Source of the DNA: Calditrichota bacterium
GTDB lineage: Bacteria; Electryoneota; B3-LCP
Direction of reading: 5' to 3'
Assembly (NCBI GenBank): GCA_020051775.1
Contig: JAGVQJ010000165.1
Location: 1 to 43,299, forward strand
DNA: 43,299 bases
Part shown: positions 16,218 through 27,308 of the stretch, piece after piece
Position numbering within the stretch: the first letter of the stretch is position 1
Layout: the number at the start of each line of letters is the position of its first letter
Notes under the pieces: model-generated
The model's input: the letters and a program-made list of their open reading frames with translations, nothing else
Told to the model about the DNA's origin: nothing
Database searches by the model: none
Position numbers and translations under genes: made by a program

Positions 16218-17969
16218 TTATGGCCGCTTTTCAGCTTTTTCTACGACCTTCAACCCTTCCCTGGCTCCGCTATTTTTGGGGTCAAATTTCAACGCATTAG
16301 TGAAAGCGTTTCGAGCAGCAGGATAATTTTCAGTGTAATAAGCGGCTTGGCCATAAGCGACCCAGTAAGAGGTATTGTTCGTGACAAGCTGTGTAGCTTG
16401 ACGCAGATATCCGGAAGCGATTTTCCACAGCTCTTTGGCAGCTTCCCGTTCTTCGCGGGTAACTTTATCTTTATTCTGAATGGCGGCCGCTTCCTGCACA
16501 TAGATGAATCCCAATCCGCCGTAAGCATCCCCTTGAGTAGAATCCATGCTGATGATCTTGCGGTATTCCGTTTTGGCGGCTCGAGTAGAATCCAGGTAGT
16601 TCAGGGAGCTGGCCAGCATCATGTGAACGGAAACGCGCGTTGAATCCAATTGAATGGCCTTGCGGAGTACGCGCACAGCTTCCGGATAATTTTCTTTCTT
16701 CAGGTAGCTATAACCCAGATTGATATACACCGGCATGTAGGTTGAGTCCACCGCGGCTTTGCGGTTGAAGTAAACCAGGGCGGAATCGTACTGGTCGGAG
16801 GCGTAGTAGGTCATACCTATCAGATAAGGCAGCCGTTTATCGTCCGCATTGAGCGCTAAACCTCGCTTCAGATAGACGGCAGCGGAATCGTAATAGGAAC
16901 GCTGTGCGACCTCCTTGCCGGCCAAGTTATAGTAAGATTCACCCAAGCGGGAAAAATCACCGGCTTCCGCTTCCGGTAAAATAACGATCGAACGCAGAAC
17001 CTCAGCCGTTCTGGCGTATTTTTTCTGTTCGAAGCTATTGTTCGCCAATGCGCGCGCAGTCGTCAGGTCTTCCGGCTTCAGGGCGTAAGCTTTTTCGAGA
17101 TATATTTGCGCGTCTTCCAACTTCCTGCAAGCCCTGAGAGACTGGCCGTAAATGGTGCAGAAGTAAAAATTCTGTTCCTTACCGTTCTTGCTGGCTTCTT
17201 CCAATTCCTGCACTGCCTGATCGTACTTTCCCGCGTAAAAGTACAGTTTTCCGATTTGGTAATAAACATTGGGGTAGTTTGGGTCCAGCGCTTTGGTGGA
17301 CTTATACTGGACAAGAGCATTGTTATAATCCTTCAGAGCAAAGTGAATATCGGCCAGTTCGTAGTGCCAGGAGGCCACAGAAGAATCGAGCTCCAATCCC
17401 TTGATATAATTATCTTTGGCCAGCGTCAATATTCTTTTGTCCCTGTAAACTTTCCCTAAAGCGATGTAGAAAAGCGGCTCATTGGGATTTTTCAGCGTGG
17501 CTTGAGACAGACTTACCATCGCGTCATCGTTACCCTGGGCCGCCAACAACAGTCCACGACTATAAAGATACTCGGGACGCTCCTTGTGTTTTTCTGCTCT
17601 TTCCACGGCTGTATTTAGGACTTTCTCAGCCTGAGGGATATTTTTATTGGCGAGAGAAATCTCCACGATGCGCATGACCGCTTTGGGGTGGGTGGGTTCT
17701 TCCGCCACCACTGCGTTCCAAAATTTTAGCGAGCCGGTCGTATCTCCCAGGGCCAAAGTCGCTTCTGCGGCCAGCCAATTGGCATCCTCATGATTGGGCT
17801 TCAGCGATAGGACAGACTGCGCTTGATCCAGGGCTTCCTGATAGCGTTGTTCAGTCAGTGCTTGCCATCCTGCCTCCGGTTGCGGATTTTTAGCGGCCCA
17901 AGCATTGGCTATCAATCCCAACAGGATTAGCGGCAGTAATATTCCGGATATTCGACTTTTCGGGTTCAT
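16218..17969 (-). CDS. Exported tetratricopeptide-repeat protein
   Basis: A 583-residue protein with a signal peptide (to NAWAA) followed almost entirely by about fourteen TPR units. Examples are PNYPNVYYQIGKLYFYAGKY, ADDKRLPYLIGMTYYASDQY and KNTSYWVAYGQAAYYTENY-like repeats near the end. TPR solenoids bind protein partners; no enzymatic motif is visible. It is the first gene of the unit leading to ExbB, ExbD, ExbD and TonB, so it may be a periplasmic scaffold of that energy-transducing complex. An AAGGAA ribosome site precedes the ATG. The role is inferred from position only. Confidence 0.85.
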   Translation of the reverse strand: MNPKSRISGILLPLILLGLIANAWAAKNPQPEAGWQALTEQRYQEALDQAQSVLSLKPNHEDANWLAAEATLALGDTTGSLKFWNAVVAEEPTHPKAVMRIVEISLANKNIPQAEKVLNTAVERAEKHKERPEYLYSRGLLLAAQGNDDAMVSLSQATLKNPNEPLFYIALGKVYRDKRILTLAKDNYIKGLELDSSVASWHYELADIHFALKDYNNALVQYKSTKALDPNYPNVYYQIGKLYFYAGKYDQAVQELEEASKNGKEQNFYFCTIYGQSLRACRKLEDAQIYLEKAYALKPEDLTTARALANNSFEQKKYARTAEVLRSIVILPEAEAGDFSRLGESYYNLAGKEVAQRSYYDSAAVYLKRGLALNADDKRLPYLIGMTYYASDQYDSALVYFNRKAAVDSTYMPVYINLGYSYLKKENYPEAVRVLRKAIQLDSTRVSVHMMLASSLNYLDSTRAAKTEYRKIISMDSTQGDAYGGLGFIYVQEAAAIQNKDKVTREEREAAKELWKIASGYLRQATQLVTNNTSYWVAYGQAAYYTENYPAARNAFTNALKFDPKNSGAREGLKVVEKAEKRP

Positions 17970-18067
17970 ATTCCTTGATCACTGGTGATTAAAACACAAC
18001 TTATGCCAATTTCTTTCACACGGCGGTATTTGCCAATCCGCCTTCTATTTTGAAAACCCGCCTCGCA

Positions 18068-19024
18068 TTATTTTTGATCCCTGGACGATGAAATATTTAT
18101 AATCACAGGAATCATAGCCGGCAAAAAACCATGATCAGCAATCAGCCTTTGACCCTGGTTTCCCGCCAGGAAGGAAAGAAACCCGGAAGCCAGATCGGTT
18201 TGATCAGCAATCGTGTAATAATATAGCCCTATCTTGAACGGGTATTTACCCTCCTGCAGCGTGCCAATGTTAGCGGGTACTGGATCGGCCAGGATTGGGT
18301 TCACCCATTTCAGCTTTTTATATTGAGGTGATGGAGAGATTTGTCGGCTGATCAAGCCCAATGCCAGGGGATCATTCTGTACCTGAGCTAAAACCGCGCT
18401 ATCACTAGGCGAATTGTGCGCTTGCACGTTACTAAGAGCGCCATCGAAAAAAGCCATCAATTCTTCCCAAGCGCCATCCCCCAGAGCCGGTAAATAGATA
18501 TGGATCGGATCATCGGCTCCGCCTAACTCTTTCCATGAAGTTATGCTACCGGATAAGACACTGCGTAACTGCAAAGAATCAATGGTGGAGACACTATTTT
18601 CCGGGTGCACCAGCCAGGTGGCTACCGTTATTCCCAAGAGAAAGGAATATATGTGTTTACGGCTTTGCACGATAGCCAAGGATTCCGGCGGTGCAAGACG
18701 GCGGTCGAAATAAGCAGCGTTGGTTCTCCCCTGGATCATGGAATCCACGATCGCGCGGGACTCCAATGGATAAACATTGATATTGGCCTGAGAATATAGC
18801 CGATTGAATTGATCGGCGCCGATTTGCACTACCGGGGCAATGGCCGGGGCAGCGAAAGCTACCAGGGAACCGCTGGTCGGTGTGGACTGCCGATGGCGTT
18901 CTTTGCGCACACAACCGGTTGTCAGAAGACCAACAGCGGTTAAAATAAGCGCCGTCGCCGCGAATCGTCCGATCCCTCCTGGTTGGACGATCCTAAAGTA
19001 CCGGGGAAAAAAGCCAGTAGACAT
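18068..19024 (-). CDS. PstS-like substrate-binding lipoprotein
   Basis: A 318-residue protein of the PBP-like (periplasmic phosphate-binding) superfamily. The N-terminus has a basic segment, a hydrophobic run and the lipobox LLTTGC, so it is probably a lipoprotein. Family features include AFAAPAIAPVVQIGADQF, SIDSLQLRSVLSGSITSWKELGG (the typical PstS loop) and a final FLSFLAGNQGQRLIADHGFLP. No PstC, PstA or PstB gene is near. The first 85 bases overlap the end of the small membrane-protein gene upstream; a GGGAG ribosome site supports this start. The ligand could be phosphate or another oxyanion. A signalling or scavenging role is possible. Confidence 0.82.
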   Translation of the reverse strand: MSTGFFPRYFRIVQPGGIGRFAATALILTAVGLLTTGCVRKERHRQSTPTSGSLVAFAAPAIAPVVQIGADQFNRLYSQANINVYPLESRAIVDSMIQGRTNAAYFDRRLAPPESLAIVQSRKHIYSFLLGITVATWLVHPENSVSTIDSLQLRSVLSGSITSWKELGGADDPIHIYLPALGDGAWEELMAFFDGALSNVQAHNSPSDSAVLAQVQNDPLALGLISRQISPSPQYKKLKWVNPILADPVPANIGTLQEGKYPFKIGLYYYTIADQTDLASGFLSFLAGNQGQRLIADHGFLPAMIPVIINISSSRDQK

Positions 19025-19173
19025 CGGTACACTCCCAGCAAGAAGAGAACCAGCCCGATCATGAAGCGCAGGTATCCGGCATTTGGCAAATTTGGGAATA
19101 GGTATCCCATCCAGATACTGATGCCGACTGCCACAAAGAGCACCCCTAAGACAAAGTAAACGGGCTTTCTCAT
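18940..19173 (-). CDS. Small two-helix membrane protein, unknown function
   Basis: A 77-residue protein with two clear hydrophobic helices, VYFVLGVLFVAVGISIWMGY and LRFMIGLVLFLLGVYRCLLA. A short polar tail (GSSNQEGSDDSRRRRLF) follows. I do not recognise a named family. It overlaps the start of the PstS-like lipoprotein gene in another frame, so the two are probably translated from one message and may act together in the inner membrane. Its ribosome site is weak. The hydrophobic pattern and gene position make it likely real. Confidence 0.6.
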   Translation of the reverse strand: MRKPVYFVLGVLFVAVGISIWMGYLFPNLPNAGYLRFMIGLVLFLLGVYRCLLAFFPGTLGSSNQEGSDDSRRRRLF

Positions 19174-19247
19174 TCTTGTGAATTACTTAATTTAACCAAT
19201 CGCCACAAACAAGTCAAGGGCAGCGGTCGGTTTATTTTATCTTAATA

Positions 19248-20843
19248 TCACAATCCAGCAATCAGGCGAGCCTGATCAAACAGACCCAATGCCATCTGAA
19301 TTTGATTATCGCCGCGGGCTCGTACCTGGTACCAGTTGTTGCGGTTATTCCAATGGATCTGCGCGAGATAGGCCTTTACGGACAGGGAAATGAAATCCTT
19401 ATCCCTCTCGAACCCCGTCTTATCGAAGGGTATTTTGCGATTCTCGGCCAATTTCACCAGATCTTGCAGCATTTCTGCCGAGGGTTGGTAGGTGCTCAAG
19501 TATTGAGGAAAATCTGAACTTTCAATTGGGTGCGACTCTGCATAGCTATTAGCGAACTCGAAAAACAGATTGGCCATCATGAGTTTATAGCCATAGGCGC
19601 TGGAATATGTGGAGGCGATCTTCACGTCCGGCATGATAGCGCCGCCGCCATAAACGAGGCGTCCTTTTTCGGTTTTATAAACCTCGCGAGCGGTAGTATC
19701 TTCCAAGGTTGATTCTTCGGTAGCTTGAGTCGAATCTTCAGTTTCGAAGGCCTTGGCGTAGTAATCTCCCATTTCGCCTTCTTTATAAGGGCGCTGGATC
19801 AAGCGACCGCTGGGCGTATAATAGCGGTCGGTGGTAATGCGCACCACCGATCCATCACCCAATTCATACTGCTGCTGCACCAATCCTTTACCGAAAGTTC
19901 TGGCTCCCACCACCAGGCCGCGATCTAAATCCTGCATCGCGCCGGACACGATTTCTGAAGCCGAAGCGCTGCCACCATTAACCAAAACGATGATCGGCAG
20001 CGTCTGGTAAGGAGCCTGTGCGGCGGAATAGTAAGATTTCTCAGAATCGGCTAACCGACCGCGCGTGAATACCAATCGCCTCTCGCCGCCAACGAATTCA
20101 CTCAAGACTTTGATGGCTTGCTGCAGGTATCCGCCGGAGTTGTTGCGCAAATCGAGCATCAATTGCGTCATACCTTGTTCGGTCAAGCTAACCAGGGCGG
20201 CATGAAGCTCGTCACTCGTATTCGCGGTAAACTGATTCACCAGAACATACCCGGTCTTTTGATCCAGCATGAAGGCGGTTTCGATGCTGTGGATGGGAAT
20301 GGTATCCCTGGTGATCGTATAATCCAAAGTTTCGGTAAGTCCCGGACGTTGCACGGTGATTTTTACCTTCGTGCCTTTTGGCCCGCGCAGTTTTGCCGGC
20401 ACCTCTTCGTTGCTGATTCCAAAGGTGGCAACGCCGTCAATCTTGATGATGCGGTCGCCGGCGCGCAGTCCCAACCGGTCTGAGGGCGTCCCTGGAATCG
20501 CGCTGATGACTGTCAAGATTTTATCTTGAATGGCGTAGGAAATGCCGATGCCCTCAAATTCGCCCTTGAATTGTTCCGCGATCTTCTTCTGCTCTTCTGC
20601 GCTAATAAATACCGAGTGGGGATCAAGTTTTTCCAACATGCCTTCGATAGCGCCATCTACCAACCGATTCATGTCGGGATCTTCCACGTACTTGTCGCGC
20701 ACTAACTGCATGACATAGGCAAACCGATTGACCTGATCATAAATGCTGCGGCCTGCCGCCCAAAGCGTTTCAGTATATTTCATGCCGCCGATAAAGGCCA
20801 ATACCACTACCAGCGATCCCATGATAAACATCTTTTTCTTCAC
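19248..20843 (-). CDS. C-terminal processing (S41) peptidase, CtpA type
   Basis: A 531-residue periplasmic serine protease anchored by an N-terminal signal or anchor helix (residues 5-20). It trims C-termini of envelope proteins. A PDZ domain lies at about 95-180 (IGISYAIQDKILTVISAIPG, LRAGDRIIKIDGV). The S41 catalytic core follows, with LMLDLRNNSGG near 229-239, the nucleophile Ser within GGSASASEIVSG (291-301) and the general-base Lys in ARTFGKG (Lys319). The last 150 residues form an extra C-terminal domain with an acidic linker. Translation starts at GTG, overlapping the upstream stop (GTGA). It is intact and probably active. Confidence 0.94.
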   Translation of the reverse strand: MKKKMFIMGSLVVVLAFIGGMKYTETLWAAGRSIYDQVNRFAYVMQLVRDKYVEDPDMNRLVDGAIEGMLEKLDPHSVFISAEEQKKIAEQFKGEFEGIGISYAIQDKILTVISAIPGTPSDRLGLRAGDRIIKIDGVATFGISNEEVPAKLRGPKGTKVKITVQRPGLTETLDYTITRDTIPIHSIETAFMLDQKTGYVLVNQFTANTSDELHAALVSLTEQGMTQLMLDLRNNSGGYLQQAIKVLSEFVGGERRLVFTRGRLADSEKSYYSAAQAPYQTLPIIVLVNGGSASASEIVSGAMQDLDRGLVVGARTFGKGLVQQQYELGDGSVVRITTDRYYTPSGRLIQRPYKEGEMGDYYAKAFETEDSTQATEESTLEDTTAREVYKTEKGRLVYGGGAIMPDVKIASTYSSAYGYKLMMANLFFEFANSYAESHPIESSDFPQYLSTYQPSAEMLQDLVKLAENRKIPFDKTGFERDKDFISLSVKAYLAQIHWNNRNNWYQVRARGDNQIQMALGLFDQARLIAGL

Positions 20844-22060
20844 GACGTCACCTGTTCTTTCACGCGATTATCGAATACCCAGCGCAAGACCTGTATATCC
20901 TCATCCGCCAATGACCGGCCTCGACGAGCCACGACCGCACGCGCAATCTCCAATGTCTTGTTAAAGGGATAAGGCGACAGTTTTTCCGCGCCCCCCCAAT
21001 GAAATGATGGAATATTGCGTGGGGGAAATCCCGGTTCGATCAAGTTGCAGGCCACTCCTACTACAGTTCCAGTATTAAAGACTGATCCTATGGCGCTTTT
21101 TGAATGGTCGCCCATCATAAGCCCAACGAATAGACGGCCGGTATCTACCAGTTCGCGACCTACCTGTACTTTGATGTTGCTGTAATTATTCTTCAAATTA
21201 GAGGTTTCTGTTCCGGATCCCAGGTTGCACCAGGATCCCAGAAAGGAATTCCCCAGAAAACCGCCGTGTTGTTTATTGGTGAAACCCTGAATGATGGTAT
21301 CCACAACCTCTCCGCCCACCCGGGTCTCTTCTCCGAAGCAGCAATGACTGACATGCGCATGCGGTTTAATCCGTGATTTTGCCCCCAAATATGTGGGGCC
21401 TTCAATCAATGCGTGTGTGCCTATCTGCACCTTGGCATCCAAGACTACCGGCCCGGCAGAGGCGTCAATCACGGCATAGGGGCCGATTTGACAACCTGCA
21501 GCGATACAGATATCCTGTTCACCCACCAGCACCACCGAGGGGTGCATTTCACCACAATTTTGTCCTAACTTTCTTAAAGAGCGAGCCTCTTTTATGACTT
21601 GGGCGCTGGCCGCATCTACCAGTTCCCAAAGATAACGATAGACCCGCCCATATTCCGAGGTAATTTCAATCTTCTCAAACCCATCAAGAGGCAATTCCGT
21701 TCCAGCGACCCATCGTTCCGGGCGCTGACCTCTAAAAGCGACGGGACGCCCTTCCTGCACCCAGACTGTGCCTACAGGTAAATCCAAAACCTCGGCAAAG
21801 CGTTCGCCCGGGATTACTGAACCGTTGATCCACAAGTTATCATTAGAGCTGATTCCATCAGCCGTCCATCCTTTGAGGCATGCTGAAAGATAAGCTCTTA
21901 TAAAATAAGAGTATCCGAGACCGGGTAGGTATTCCTGTATTTTCCTCTCCAAGCTCAGAATTCCACATTGTAAACTCCAAACTGGTCGGGTCAGAGTTAG
22001 CGGCTCCAAGGTCAGGGCTGCGGAATCCTCGAAGAATTTGATAGAAGTCAGTTTTTTCAT
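20840..22060 (-). CDS. GlmU-like putative sugar nucleotidyltransferase
   Basis: A 406-residue protein of the alternative bacterial GlmU family (TIGR03991-like). An N-terminal nucleotidyltransferase-like region begins FFEDSAALTLEPLTLTRPVW. It is followed by a long left-handed beta-helix, seen as hexapeptide-like repeats such as IAAGCQIGPYAVID and QIGTHALIEGPTYLGAKSRI. Conserved features include GGFLGNSFLGSWCNLGSGT and MMGDHSKSAIGS. The family probably makes activated amino sugars or other NDP-sugars for the envelope, but the reaction has not been proven as far as I know. It is coupled to the S41 peptidase and lies 56 bases after the DUF362 gene. Confidence 0.88.
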   Translation of the reverse strand: MKKLTSIKFFEDSAALTLEPLTLTRPVWSLQCGILSLERKIQEYLPGLGYSYFIRAYLSACLKGWTADGISSNDNLWINGSVIPGERFAEVLDLPVGTVWVQEGRPVAFRGQRPERWVAGTELPLDGFEKIEITSEYGRVYRYLWELVDAASAQVIKEARSLRKLGQNCGEMHPSVVLVGEQDICIAAGCQIGPYAVIDASAGPVVLDAKVQIGTHALIEGPTYLGAKSRIKPHAHVSHCCFGEETRVGGEVVDTIIQGFTNKQHGGFLGNSFLGSWCNLGSGTETSNLKNNYSNIKVQVGRELVDTGRLFVGLMMGDHSKSAIGSVFNTGTVVGVACNLIEPGFPPRNIPSFHWGGAEKLSPYPFNKTLEIARAVVARRGRSLADEDIQVLRWVFDNRVKEQVTS

Positions 22061-22116
22061 TATTAATCCTTAAATAATCGTGAGTGCAGTCAGTATAAAA
22101 TGATCTGGATAAAAAC

Positions 22117-23282
22117 TCACGCAAAAAACTTCGCCAACCGGCTCATTTCCTGATAGATGGCGCGTTCCGGGCAGAACTCATCGCAGCAACCACATTTGAT
22201 GCAAGCATGATAATCAATCTGCGGGATGCCCTTCTTGAACCACATAGCATCCTCGGGACAGTTTTGAACGCAACGGGCACACGAGGTGCAGAGAGCCGGA
22301 TCAGCCTTGGGACGCACCCAAATGAGCTTTTTCAGGCTCCTCAGGAGAAATGGCGGGATGCGATCCAGCCGATGCACGTCCGGCATCTTGAAATCGGTCA
22401 CCGCCAGCTCTAACGGGTCTTCGCCCAGCACCGGTAATCCGTTATGGTTGAAATCCCATAGGCCGACCTGTTCCGCCGCTTGGAAAACCGGCAAACGAGT
22501 CTCTTCCATTCCCACCAGTTTTGCCGCTAAGCTATCCAAAGCCAGCGCATCCTGGGAAAACAACAAGGCTCCCAGAGGTCGCGGATGCCCCGATGACGGC
22601 CCGTTACCCTCCATCGCAATGATAGCATCCATGATGGTCAACGCCGGAATGACTTGCTGGTAAATGGCGATCAGGAACTGGGCAAAATGCAGTGGCTGTG
22701 GCGCACGAGCGTGAATCTCTCCCTTACGAAAACCGGGAACAGTGCCGAACATGTTTTTCACGGCGCCGGTCAGACGGGTAAGCTGATGGGTCTTCAGCTT
22801 AGGCAGATTGATGATGACGTCGGCTTCTAAGGCGATGCGAGAAATGCCGACAAATCCTTCCGGCATAGGGAAGCTGACTATGCCCGCATCCTCGAAAGAA
22901 ACTGGCTTTATTCCCAGGCGAGCCGCAGCTCCAGTCATACCGGTTTTGTCCCAGTATTTGGGTAGATCCCGTGCCTGGCCGCCGGGACTATCGCCTAAGA
23001 TGATTTTTCCCCGACAATCCAGCACCATCTCACCTACTGCGGAGATAATCTCAGGGTGGGTAGTGATCGCTCGTTCAGGTTCTTTGGCTGTCAATAAGTT
23101 GGGTTTGAGTAGAACGGTGTCGCCGGGCCGGATGGTCTGTTCGAGCGAACCTAACAGATCAATACCACGGCGCAGAGCCTGCCTGACTTCCAGCGGGTTA
23201 TAGCTGGAGCAACGCACGAGGGCAGTATTGCGTGTGGCAATTTGCGGAAAAGGATCAGCCAGACTTAAAGAATTTGTCCTGT

Positions 23283-23286
<4 letters not shown>
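22117..23286 (-). CDS. DUF362 protein with C-terminal 2[4Fe-4S] ferredoxin domain
   Basis: A 389-residue protein. The DUF362 domain (about residues 20-310) shows VLLKPNLL, LPKLKTHQLTRLTGAVKNMFG and MDAIIAMEGNGPSSGHPRPL, the family signature. The C-terminus (about 335-380) has two ferredoxin motifs, CTSCARCVQNCPE and CIKCGCCDEFCPE, which bind two [4Fe-4S] clusters. These proteins are common in anaerobes and their reaction is unknown; electron transfer to an unidentified substrate is likely. It overlaps the upstream dprA stop (ATGA) and so is part of the obg-dprA unit. Its presence, with HypCD, suits an anaerobic or microaerobic organism. Confidence 0.9.
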
Positions 23287-25393
<2,107 letters not shown>

Positions 25394-25438
25394 TTAGACG
25401 TCACTTATCAGAAGATTTAGGAAAAAGAGTATCTGACA

Positions 25439-25467
25439 AATATACAATAAAATGGGTCGATTTGCAA
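25439..25467 (-). promoter_or_regulatory. Sigma-70-type promoter of the obg-dprA unit
   Basis: On the minus strand TTGCAA (25467-25462) and TATATT (25444-25439) are 17 bases apart. The predicted start near 25432 leaves about 45 bases of leader before obg. The remaining 311-base gap to the response-regulator gene is AT-rich and holds one compound palindrome. Confidence 0.6.
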
Positions 25468-25587
25468 TGGGTTTAAGCTGAAATGGCTGTTGCGGTCCAA
25501 TAATGGATTTTAACAACTGCAAACAATATAACACCCTCCAGGAAAAGAATCAAGCGCAATCTCTTGCACAAGTCCAAAATTCTTTCC

Positions 25588-25649
25588 GTCCACTTCAGTG
25601 GACTGAAGCTACATAGCCCGGGAATTTATTCCCGGATGGACTTCAGTCC
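25588..25649. repeat. Compound palindrome, REP-like
   Basis: GTCCAC-ttca-GTGGAC (25588-25603) overlaps a larger nested hairpin. In the larger one GGACTGAAG (25600-25608) pairs with CTTCAGTCC (25641-25649), and inside it CCGGGAA (25618-25624) pairs with TTCCCGG (25629-25635). It lies between the divergent obg and response-regulator genes. The architecture resembles dispersed REP/BIME-type repeats, but only one copy is in the window. Confidence 0.6.
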
Positions 25650-25697
25650 TGTGTGAATTCACCCGATTAAGAATCAGAACCCCACTTTTGGAGAACC

Positions 25698-27080
25698 ATG
25701 CCCAAAGCGCGCATCTTGATTGTGGATGACGAAGCGGACATCTGCGCACTGCTGGCCGAGTCGTTGTCTGACCCGCAACGAGAGGTGCAGTGGACCACCA
25801 ATCCCCTCCAGGCCTTGGAACAGGTAAAGTCCGACCCACCTGAGCTCGTGCTTCTGGATATTAAGATGCCGGAAATCTCTGGACTGGATCTGTTGCCTCA
25901 GCTTAAGAAGGCCTCGCCGGAAAGTGCCGTGCTGATCATGAGCGCCTTCGGCAATATTCCCATCGCCGTGGAAGCCATGAAGCGCGGCGCAGACGATTAT
26001 TTGGAGAAACCCTTTCGTCATATTGATGAAGTGCGCTTGACGGCAACCCGACTGCTTAATGCCGCACACACACGATCGGAAAACCGTTCCTTGCGCCGCC
26101 AACTGGAGGAGAAATTCCAATTGGGTGGATTGATCAGCGCCAGCCCCAAAATGCAACAAGTTTTCGACCTTGCCCGAAAGGTTGCGCCGCTCACGACCAC
26201 AATTCTGATCACCGGCGAAACGGGTACGGGTAAAGAACTAATCGCCCGCACATTGCACCAGAATAGCCATCGGTCCACCGGACCGTTCGTCTGCGTCAAT
26301 TGCGGCGGCCTGCCGGAAGGATTGCTGGAATCTCTGCTTTTCGGTCACGAGCGGGGGTCTTTCACCGGCGCGGTGCGTCAAGCGCGAGGTTTTTTTGAAG
26401 AGGCTGAGGGTGGCATGCTGTTCCTGGATGAAGTAGGTGAAATGCCACTGACATTGCAGGTCAAATTGCTGCGGGTGTTGCAAGAGCGGGTCATACAGCG
26501 CTTGGGGGGATCGCGTGAGGTACCTATTGATGTGCGCTTAACTGCCGCTACTAACAAGGATCTGAGAGCAGCAGTGGCAAATGGTGCCTTCCGGCAAGAC
26601 CTTTTCTATCGCCTGAACGTCATTACCATCCATCTGCCGCCGTTACGAGAACGACGCGAAGACATTTATCTTCTGGCGCGTCACTTTGTTGATAAATATG
26701 CCACCGCGTTCAAGCGAGGCCCGCGAGAGTTATCCCGCGAAGTGGTAAGCTACTTGCATGATCGTGAATGGCCTGGAAACGTGCGCCAGTTGGAAAATAC
26801 GATCGAACGCGCGGTGGCGCTCAGCGAATGCGAGATAATCAACGCAGAGGCTTTCACTGATAGCCTGCAAACGGCTGCTGACGATGCCTTCAGTCGCATG
26901 TTGCAACAACCGATGCGCCAAGCCTGTCGCCTGTTTGAGAGTCATTATCTGAAAGAAATATTGCGGAGACGAGGTGGGAATGTCACTCAGGCTGCTCGCA
27001 GCGCTGGATTACCTCGACAGAATTTTCATCGTAAAATGAAACAATTGGGTATCAGAAGCAGAGTGGCCAATGACAAATGA
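25698..27080 (+). CDS. NtrC-family sigma-54-dependent response regulator
   Basis: A 460-residue transcription activator. The receiver domain (1-120) has acidic residues D10-D11, the phospho-acceptor D54 in LVLLDIKMPE and K104. The AAA+ domain has Walker A GETGTGKE (173-180), the sigma-54 contact loop GSFTGA (220-225; usually GAFTGA) and Walker B LFLDEVGEM. The C-terminus has a Fis-type helix-turn-helix (RRGGNVTQAARSAGLPRQNF). A GGAG site precedes the ATG. It lies 230 bases upstream of a sigma-54 promoter that drives the pilin gene, so it is probably the PilR-like activator of this locus. No histidine kinase gene is adjacent, so the signal input is unknown. Confidence 0.93.
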   Translation: MPKARILIVDDEADICALLAESLSDPQREVQWTTNPLQALEQVKSDPPELVLLDIKMPEISGLDLLPQLKKASPESAVLIMSAFGNIPIAVEAMKRGADDYLEKPFRHIDEVRLTATRLLNAAHTRSENRSLRRQLEEKFQLGGLISASPKMQQVFDLARKVAPLTTTILITGETGTGKELIARTLHQNSHRSTGPFVCVNCGGLPEGLLESLLFGHERGSFTGAVRQARGFFEEAEGGMLFLDEVGEMPLTLQVKLLRVLQERVIQRLGGSREVPIDVRLTAATNKDLRAAVANGAFRQDLFYRLNVITIHLPPLRERREDIYLLARHFVDKYATAFKRGPRELSREVVSYLHDREWPGNVRQLENTIERAVALSECEIINAEAFTDSLQTAADDAFSRMLQQPMRQACRLFESHYLKEILRRRGGNVTQAARSAGLPRQNFHRKMKQLGIRSRVANDK

Positions 27081-27108
27081 CAGACTACAAACTACGGTCT
27101 GTAACCAC

Positions 27109-27126
27109 TGTCGCGGATATGAGACA
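27109..27126 (+). promoter_or_regulatory. Candidate activator-binding site, TGTC-N10-GACA
   Basis: TGTC (27109-27112) and GACA (27123-27126) form an inverted repeat, with further GACA copies at 27072, 27079 and 27142 and TGTC at 27197. PilR of Pseudomonas binds repeated TGTC motifs upstream of pilA. The site is about 180 bases before the sigma-54 promoter, a workable enhancer distance. This is a suggestion only. Confidence 0.3.
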
Positions 27127-27237
27127 CTATCACGGATTTATGACAAGCATGGATGTGATTAATAAATCGTTACTTGTAATATTAATAGTTGCTCCTTGTC
27201 ACAATTCATACACCAAAACAGCATAAATGAAGTTACT

Positions 27238-27271
27238 GTGAATTCAAATTGGATAATATTGATGAATTCAC
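27238..27271. repeat. Inverted repeat upstream of the sigma-54 promoter
   Basis: GTGAATTCA (27238-27246) and TGAATTCAC (27263-27271) are perfect nine-base arms separated by 16 AT-rich bases. They are centred about 55 bases upstream of the -24 element. This could be an operator or bending-protein site in the AT-rich 303-base pilin promoter region, which otherwise contains no gene. Confidence 0.5.
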
Positions 27272-27308
27272 TGACTCTTAATATATTATATTCAATTAGT
27301 TAATTAAT

